The notes under the pieces were generated by a model. It saw only the letters and a program-made list of their open reading frames with translations. It was not told the DNA's origin and did not search any database. Of a stretch of 26,406 nt of DNA, positions 21,728 to 26,406 are shown piece by piece. The stretch comes from Deltaproteobacteria bacterium RBG_13_61_14 (lineage in GTDB: Bacteria > RBG-13-61-14). The DNA is taken from the NCBI GenBank assembly GCA_001797815.1, contig MGQK01000011.1, positions 1-26,406 of the forward strand. Reading direction: 5' to 3'. How positions within the stretch are numbered: position 1 is the stretch's first letter; the number at the start of each line of letters is the position of its first letter. The position numbers and the translations under genes are program-made.

Positions 21728-22582
21728 ATGGGTCGAAAAGTCGTGCACAAGGAACAACTGGCTCCGAATGTCATTCGGATGCTGGTGGAGGCGCCGGAGA
21801 TCGCGAAGAAGCACCGGGCCGGGCAGTTCATCGTGCTCCGGATCAACGAGACCGGCGAGCGGATCCCGCTCACCGTGGCCGACGCCGACGTGGTTAAGGG
21901 GACGATCACCCTCATCTTCCAGGTGGTGGGCAAGACCACCATGCTGCTGCGCGATGTGCCCGTGGGCGGCGAGATCCTGGACCTGGTCGGGCCCCTGGGC
22001 ACGCCCACCCACGTCGAGAACTTCGGCACCGCGGCCTGCGTTTGCGGCGGCATCGGCACCGCCCCGCTCTATCCCATCGCCAAGGCCCTGAAACAAGCGG
22101 GCAACAAGGTGATCAGCATCGTCGGCGCCCAGAAGGCGTCCCTGCTCATCCTGGAAGAAGAGATGCAGGCGGTCTCCAGCGTGCTCCACATCTCCACCGA
22201 TGACGGCTCCAAGGGCTTCCACGGCCTGGTCACCGACGTGCTGAAAAAGATCCTGGACTCGGGCGAAAAGGTGGACTACATCATCGCCATCGGGCCTCTG
22301 CCCATGATGAAGGCGGTGGCCAACACCACCCGGCCCTACGGGGTCAGGACCATGGTCAGCCTCAACTCGATCATGATTGACGGCACCGGCATGTGCGGCG
22401 GCTGCCGGGTGATGGTGGACGGCCAGCGCAAGTTCACCTGCGTGGACGGGCCCGAGTTCGACGGCCACCAGGTGGACTTCGACAACCTCGGCGCCCGGCT
22501 CAAGACCTACCGGGAGATGGAAGAGCGCTCGCGCAAGGAATACGAAGAACACCTCTGCCGCCTGCAACCGGCCGCCAGTTAA
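21728..22582 (+). CDS. nfnA: NADH-dependent ferredoxin:NADP+ oxidoreductase, small subunit
   Basis: A 284-residue FAD/[2Fe-2S] subunit of the PyrK-like ferredoxin reductase family, paired with the large subunit below. Together NfnAB couples NADPH oxidation or formation to NADH and ferredoxin by electron bifurcation in anaerobes. RIPLTVAD (45-52) is the FAD loop, and GGIGTAPLYPIAKAL (107-121) binds pyridine nucleotide. The iron-sulfur site has D218, C223, C226 and C238 (MIDGTGMCGGC then FTCVDGPEFDGH), fitting the unusual Asp/3Cys ligation described for Thermotoga NfnA. It could also be annotated as sulfide dehydrogenase beta subunit. The promoter, leader hairpin and strong ribosome-binding site are upstream. 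Confidence 0.88.
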   Translation: MGRKVVHKEQLAPNVIRMLVEAPEIAKKHRAGQFIVLRINETGERIPLTVADADVVKGTITLIFQVVGKTTMLLRDVPVGGEILDLVGPLGTPTHVENFGTAACVCGGIGTAPLYPIAKALKQAGNKVISIVGAQKASLLILEEEMQAVSSVLHISTDDGSKGFHGLVTDVLKKILDSGEKVDYIIAIGPLPMMKAVANTTRPYGVRTMVSLNSIMIDGTGMCGGCRVMVDGQRKFTCVDGPEFDGHQVDFDNLGARLKTYREMEERSRKEYEEHLCRLQPAAS

Positions 22583-22592
22583 ATCCAATCTG

Positions 22593-22622
22593 GGTAGGGG
22601 CATGGCATGCCATGCCCCTACC
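22593..22622. repeat. 30-bp perfect palindrome between nfnA and nfnB
   Basis: GGTAGGGGCATGGCA (22593-22607) is followed at once by its exact reverse complement (22608-22622), then TTTCTCC. It fills much of the 67-bp gap. The GTAGGGGC...GCCCCTAC style is that of a dispersed intergenic repeat. In RNA it would form a long stem inside the operon message, 27 bases before the nfnB start. Confidence 0.9.
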
Positions 22623-22649
22623 TTTCTCCTGAAGTAAGGGAGCAGACCG

Positions 22650-24122
22650 ATGAACGAAAAACCCGAGCAACCCAAAAAACCCAAAAAGGAAAAGATCCCC
22701 CGCCAGAAAATGGCGGAGCAAGACCCCCGGGCACGGATCCAGAACTTTGACGAAGTTCCCTACGGCTTTACCGAGGACCAGGCCAAGCTGGAGGCCAGCC
22801 GCTGCCTCCAGTGCAAGAAGTCCAAGTGCCGGGACGGCTGCCCGGTCGACATTGACATCCCCGCCTTCCTCAAGCTGATCCAGGAAGGCGAATTCATCGG
22901 AGCGGCCCGCAAGATCAAGGAACAGAACGCCCTTCCCGCCATCTGCGGCCGGGTCTGCCCCCAGGAAGAGCAGTGCGAAAAGCTCTGCCTGGTCGGCAAG
23001 AAGGACCAGCCGGTCTCCATCGGCTACCTCGAGCGCTTTGCCGCGGACTTCGAGCGCAACTCCGGCAAAATCTTCCTCCCGGCCAAGCGGCCCCCGACCG
23101 GCAAGCGGGTGGCGGTGGTCGGCTCCGGCCCGGCCGGGCTGACCGTGGCCGGAGAGCTGATCAAGCTCGGCCACCAGGTCACCATCTTCGAGGCCCTGCA
23201 CAAGACCGGCGGCGTTTTAGTTTACGGCATCCCCGAGTTCCGCCTGCCCAAGGCCGTTGTCCAGGCCGAGGTGGACTACCTTAAGGCCCAGGGCGTGGAG
23301 ATCCAGACCAGCGCCGTGGTCGGCCAGAGCGTGACCGTGGATGAGCTTTTGCGCGACGGCTTTGACGCGGTCTTCATCGGCACCGGCGCCGGGCTCCCCA
23401 TGTTCATGAACGTCCCGGGCGAGAACCTCAACGGCGTCTATTCCGCCAACGAATACCTCACCCGCTCCAACCTGATGAAGGCTTACCTCTTCCCCCAATA
23501 CGACACCCCCATCATCAAGGGCAAGCGCGTCGCCGTCATCGGCGGCGGCAACGTGGCCATGGACTCGGCCCGCACCGCGCTCCGCCTGGGCGCGGACAAG
23601 AGCATGATCATCTACCGCCGCTCGCGGGTGGAGATGCCGGCCCGGGTGGACGAGGTCGAGCACGCCGAGGAAGAGGGTGTCGAGTTCCACCTCCTCACCC
23701 TGCCCCTGGAAATCAAGGGCGACGAGCGCGGCTACGTCAAAAGCATGATCTGCCAGAAAATGGAACTGGGCGAGCCGGACCAGAGCGGCCGGCGCCGGCC
23801 GGTGCCCATCAAGGGCTCGGAATACGAAATCGCCGTGGACACCGTGGTGGTGGCCATTGGCAACAACCCCAACCCTCTGGTGCCCAAGACCACCCCGGAT
23901 ATTCAACTCCACAAGTGGGGCGGGATCGTGGCCGACGAGGAGACCGGCAAGACTTCCAAAGACGCGGTCTATGCCGGCGGCGACATCGTCACCGGCGCGG
24001 CCACCGTCATCCTGGCCATGGGCGCGGGCAAGAAAGCGGCCCGGGCCATCCACAAGCAATTGACCGGCGAAGACCTGACGCCCCCGCAGCCCTCCGGCGG
24101 GAAGGATAATGCAGAAGAATAA
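22650..24122 (+). CDS. nfnB: NADH-dependent ferredoxin:NADP+ oxidoreductase, large subunit (GltD-like)
   Basis: A 490-residue homologue of the glutamate synthase small subunit. It holds the bifurcating FAD, two [4Fe-4S] clusters and the NADPH site. The N-terminal cluster motifs are C52xxC55xxxxC60xxxC64 (CLQCKKSKCRDGCP) and C99xxxC103xxxxxC109xxxC113 (CGRVCPQEEQCEKLC). VAVVGSGPAGLTVAGEL (154-170) is the FAD loop and VAVIGGGNVAMDSARTALRL the NADPH loop; YAGGDIVTGAATVILAMGAG near the end is the conserved FAD-binding tail. A lysine-rich N-terminus precedes the domain. GGGAG lies eight bases before the ATG. With no glutamate synthase large subunit nearby and nfnA directly upstream, the NfnB role is preferred over GltD. 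Confidence 0.9.
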   Translation: MNEKPEQPKKPKKEKIPRQKMAEQDPRARIQNFDEVPYGFTEDQAKLEASRCLQCKKSKCRDGCPVDIDIPAFLKLIQEGEFIGAARKIKEQNALPAICGRVCPQEEQCEKLCLVGKKDQPVSIGYLERFAADFERNSGKIFLPAKRPPTGKRVAVVGSGPAGLTVAGELIKLGHQVTIFEALHKTGGVLVYGIPEFRLPKAVVQAEVDYLKAQGVEIQTSAVVGQSVTVDELLRDGFDAVFIGTGAGLPMFMNVPGENLNGVYSANEYLTRSNLMKAYLFPQYDTPIIKGKRVAVIGGGNVAMDSARTALRLGADKSMIIYRRSRVEMPARVDEVEHAEEEGVEFHLLTLPLEIKGDERGYVKSMICQKMELGEPDQSGRRRPVPIKGSEYEIAVDTVVVAIGNNPNPLVPKTTPDIQLHKWGGIVADEETGKTSKDAVYAGGDIVTGAATVILAMGAGKKAARAIHKQLTGEDLTPPQPSGGKDNAEE

Positions 24123-24274
24123 AGCGGTCTAGTGCTGATCGCATTCGGGGCGCGGCAGGCCGTGTCCATACAATCAGTGCCGGGGTTCCTCACTGTCCAA
24201 TGAATAGCGCTCCCATTAGTATCTTGGAACACGTCGCCTGTTTAGCCGCAAATTCTGGTGAGGAGCTCTTTTCT
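24123..24274. other. Short convergent gap
   Basis: About 150 bp between converging genes. I see no strong hairpin with a T-run on either strand and no gene. Confidence 0.4.
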
Positions 24275-25045
24275 TTATTTCAGAATGCCGAAAAGCCGGA
24301 GGATCTGGGCCATCAGGGCCGCCCGGGAGGAGACGCCCAGCTTGGGATAAATGTGCTTGAGATGGTCCCGCACGGTGACGACGTCCACGCACAACTTTTC
24401 GGCCATCTCTTTCATGGGCAGTCCTTCCAGGGCGAGCTTGGCCACCTCCACCTCGCGGCGGGAAAGCCCGCCCAGGCGGAAATGCTCTTCCAGCCAGGCG
24501 GCCGGGTCGCTCCGCCGCAAACGCTCCGCCCGGTCCTCTAAAATCCTCTCCAACTCGGGAAGAAGCTTTTGAACCTTCCGCTTGTCCCGGGTGTTAAAGT
24601 CGCGGCTGCCCTGGACTCTCCGGCAGAGCGTGAGGAAACCGCCGATTTGGACGCTATTCCCAACAAAGGCCACCAGATAATAGCTAAAATCCGTGTGCTC
24701 GATCAGAGCCAGACCCAGGACGCGGAGCGCGGCCACGGCATCATCGCTGGCCCGGGGCCGCAGGCGGAGCAATTCCGCGGAAGTAAAGACCTGGCCCCGA
24801 AGGTTGCGCGACCTGGCGGCCGGGCCGTTGAAGCGGCGGAACGACTTGCGGCACAGTCGTTCAAAATGTCGCGACTCTCTCTCCGGGTTATTCACGGAGA
24901 ATTTCAAGGAGAAGGGGCCCGGCCAGCGGTGCATCTCGTAAAGACATAGCACTTGATAGGGGACGGCGCTGCGTAATTGGCGGGCCCATTTCTTGAGGGC
25001 GTTGGGAGACTTTCGGTGGTTGGGTTTTACAGGCGCCTTTTTCAT
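24275..25045 (-). CDS. LuxR-type transcriptional regulator
   Basis: A 256-residue protein with a C-terminal LuxR/GerE helix-turn-helix (residues 193-250): GGLSRREVEVAKLALEGLPM, KEMAEKLCVDVVTVRDHLKH, then IYPKLGVSSRAAL. The N-terminal 190 residues are not a receiver domain (no phospho-acceptor aspartate layout) and may be a GAF/PAS-like sensor, with hydrophobic strands VAALRVLGLALIEHTDFSYY and a basic linker. It probably responds to an intracellular signal rather than to a histidine kinase. Its targets are unknown; its promoter faces that of the glycosyltransferase gene, which makes that gene one candidate. GGAAGAGG precedes the ATG closely. Confidence 0.85.
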   Translation of the reverse strand: MKKAPVKPNHRKSPNALKKWARQLRSAVPYQVLCLYEMHRWPGPFSLKFSVNNPERESRHFERLCRKSFRRFNGPAARSRNLRGQVFTSAELLRLRPRASDDAVAALRVLGLALIEHTDFSYYLVAFVGNSVQIGGFLTLCRRVQGSRDFNTRDKRKVQKLLPELERILEDRAERLRRSDPAAWLEEHFRLGGLSRREVEVAKLALEGLPMKEMAEKLCVDVVTVRDHLKHIYPKLGVSSRAALMAQILRLFGILK

Positions 25046-25104
25046 CTTGCCTCTTCCTTGAAATGCGGGTCGGTAGAGCAGGCTCTAGTTTTCTTTTATA
25101 GCGA

Positions 25105-25134
25105 ATTGTAACATTATTGTTCTCTCATTATCAA
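25105..25134 (-). promoter_or_regulatory. Promoter of the LuxR-type gene
   Basis: On the minus strand, TTGATA (25129-25134), 18-bp spacer and TACAAT (25105-25110), about 60 bp upstream of the ATG. Confidence 0.6.
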
Positions 25135-25205
25135 CCAGGTGATGGCCGAGATCAATCCTATTTTTCAAGGATTTTTCTCCTGGGGATTTTCCCAGGTATT
25201 AGGGA

Positions 25206-25236
25206 TTGACCCGGGTAGGGAAAGCGTCTCTAATAT
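25206..25236 (+). promoter_or_regulatory. Possible promoter for the membrane glycosyltransferase
   Basis: TTGACC (25206-25211), a longish 19-bp spacer and TAATAT (25231-25236), about 135 bp before the ATG at 25372. Confidence 0.35.
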
Positions 25237-25371
25237 ACCATAAAGGATGAAAGCATGAGGGATGAGGGAGCCCGGATGCAGAATTCAATAAAACCTCTTT
25301 TCCTCTGCCGGTCGTTGTCCCTCGTGCCCCGTCCTCCTTGATTTTCCGGCCCGCTTCGCCATAATGAGCCT

Positions 25372-26406
25372 ATGGCCTCGGCTCTTTCTTCCTCCACCCG
25401 GCGCTGGCTGGCGGGGCTGGCCGTCACCTTTCTGCTCGCCCTCCACTTCGGCCTGGGATTCATGAGCGCCCGCCACAAAGCCGTGACCGCCGACGAGCCG
25501 TTCCACCTCGGCCGCGGCGTCTCCGCTCTTTTCTCCGGCGATTTCCGGCTGAATGTCTCCCACCCGCCGCTCTTCAACCTGTGGAACGCCCTGCCCTTGC
25601 TGTTTGTCCCCGACCTGAAGATCCCCTATCACGACCCCTATTGGCAAAACCCGTCGGTGGACGATGCCGACCGCAAATACCGCTTCGCCATGCTCTTCCT
25701 CTGGAAGCTCAATCCCGATCCACTCCGCCTCATCACCCTGGCCCGCATCCCCACGCTTTTGGCCTCGGTGCTCCTCGCCGGCATGGTCTTTCTCTGGACG
25801 CGCCAGCTCTACGGAAACGGCGCCGGGCTGTTCGCCCTCTTCCTTTACTCCCTCTCGCCCAACCTGCTGGCGCACGCCCCGCTCATCACCACCGACCTGG
25901 GAGTCTCCCTCACCATCTTCCTGGCCGCCTTCTTCCTCTGGCGCCACCTCGCGGCCCCCTCCTGGCCCCGGCTCCTCTTGGCCGGCTTCTTCCTCGGCCT
26001 GGCCCAGCTCAGCAAGTTCACCGCCATCTTCCTCTACCCTCTCGACCTGCTCATCCTCTGGCTGGCCTTGCCCGGAGACGGGAAAGACAAACTCCGCTCG
26101 TTTTTCACCATGGATCCCCGGCGGTCCGAATTCTTGCGCGGGCTCGGCGCTTTCCTGGTGATGTTCGCCGCCGCCGCTTTCATGATCTGGGCCGGCTACG
26201 GCTTCGAGATCCACTCCCTCCACAACTTCGACCTGCTCCTCCACCCGCCCGCCTCCCCCGAGCTCCCGGCCACCTCCGGACTCCACCGTCTGGCCGTCCT
26301 GGCGTTGTCCAAAGTCCCGATTCCTCCGCCCACTTACTATTACGGCCTGGCCCGAACCATCAACGACACCGGCCAGCACCTGCACCCCCTCTACTTCCTG
26401 GGCCGG
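25372..26406 (+). CDS. PMT/ArnT-like membrane glycosyltransferase (partial, 5' 345 codons)
   Basis: The frame is open from ATG 25372 to the window edge. It is an integral-membrane GT-C glycosyltransferase using polyprenyl-phosphate sugars, as in the GT39/GT83 families. After the first membrane segment, VTADEPFHLGRG (residues 39-50) gives the catalytic aspartate-glutamate of the first periplasmic loop, and NVSHPPLFNLWNALPLL the next conserved segment. Later segments LFALFLYSLSPNLLAHAPLI, TTDLGVSLTIFLAAFFLW and FLGLAQLSKFTAIFLYPLD are characteristic. The visible end (PTYYYGLARTIND) is the long periplasmic loop. The acceptor may be lipid A, a surface polysaccharide or protein. Confidence 0.85.
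   Translation, partial: MASALSSSTRRWLAGLAVTFLLALHFGLGFMSARHKAVTADEPFHLGRGVSALFSGDFRLNVSHPPLFNLWNALPLLFVPDLKIPYHDPYWQNPSVDDADRKYRFAMLFLWKLNPDPLRLITLARIPTLLASVLLAGMVFLWTRQLYGNGAGLFALFLYSLSPNLLAHAPLITTDLGVSLTIFLAAFFLWRHLAAPSWPRLLLAGFFLGLAQLSKFTAIFLYPLDLLILWLALPGDGKDKLRSFFTMDPRRSEFLRGLGAFLVMFAAAAFMIWAGYGFEIHSLHNFDLLLHPPASPELPATSGLHRLAVLALSKVPIPPPTYYYGLARTINDTGQHLHPLYFLGR

Larger units (their letters stand above)
25046..25371. other. 326-bp divergent regulatory region
   Basis: AT-rich at the left, with a minus-strand promoter for the luxR-type gene (25105-25134) and a plus-strand promoter candidate (25206-25236). GGGGATTTTCCC near 25174-25185 is a palindrome lying between the two promoters and is a candidate operator. 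The rest, to the ATG at 25372, is GC-rich leader with no gene seen. Confidence 0.5.

Noticed and set aside
1-26406. tRNA, rRNA or CRISPR
   Set aside because: No T-arm/acceptor arrangements, rRNA signatures or regularly spaced repeats were seen on either strand by reading; a covariance-model scan was not possible.

Overview
The window is a GC-rich bacterial chromosome segment with several AT-rich islands. No rRNA, tRNA or CRISPR is visible. Gene content suggests an anaerobe or facultative anaerobe of deltaproteobacterial (Desulfobacterota/Myxococcota-like) or related uncultured affinity: a tandem PilZ protein, an NfnAB-type electron-bifurcating transhydrogenase, a glycyl-radical-enzyme activase, an ADP-forming acyl-CoA synthetase alpha subunit and a cysteine-rich double [4Fe-4S] protein. 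This placement is inference; there is no marker gene.

Layout. 1-3468: the 3' end of an unknown gene, then a minus-strand pair (GT9 heptosyltransferase-like, GH36 alpha-galactosidase). 3538-4272: tandem PilZ protein. 4279-8780: an accessory zone organised by five copies of a REP-like palindromic repeat. It holds a REP-associated tyrosine transposase (RAYT), an AT-rich RHS tip with a possible phospholipase C-like toxin domain and its putative lipoprotein immunity gene, a decayed RHS N-terminal body, and a brnTA toxin-antitoxin operon. 8782-10732: an NAD(P)H-quinone-oxidoreductase-like flavoprotein and the Fe-S protein. 11038-12216: a self-inhibited (class II) Fic AMPylase with its own strong promoter. 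12390-14833: a coupled nagB-like deaminase and Na+/solute symporter. 14942-16375: acyl-CoA synthetase alpha subunit. 16377-17773: a cassette between two similar repeats, containing mntA-hepT and a small DpnI-like nuclease. 17875-18783: glycyl radical activase. 18930-20615: CPA2 cation/proton antiporter. 20640-21312: an uncharacterised gene whose promoter and translational lead-in derive from the 5' end of a RAYT gene. 21728-24122: nfnA-nfnB, separated by a 30-bp perfect palindrome. 24275-25045: LuxR-type regulator (minus). 25372-end: PMT/ArnT-like membrane glycosyltransferase, cut by the window edge.

How it fits together. The housekeeping genes are short operons for glycan and amino-sugar use, redox balance and ion homeostasis. 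The accessory genes are mostly conflict systems (RHS toxin/immunity, BrnTA, Fic, MNT-HEPN, DpnI-like). They sit next to repeats from at least six apparent intergenic repeat families, so repeat-driven rearrangement seems to have shaped the segment. The observations I would follow first are the stand-alone DpnI-like nuclease with a D...QxK active site, the RHS tip/immunity pair bounded by REPs, and the captured RAYT promoter.
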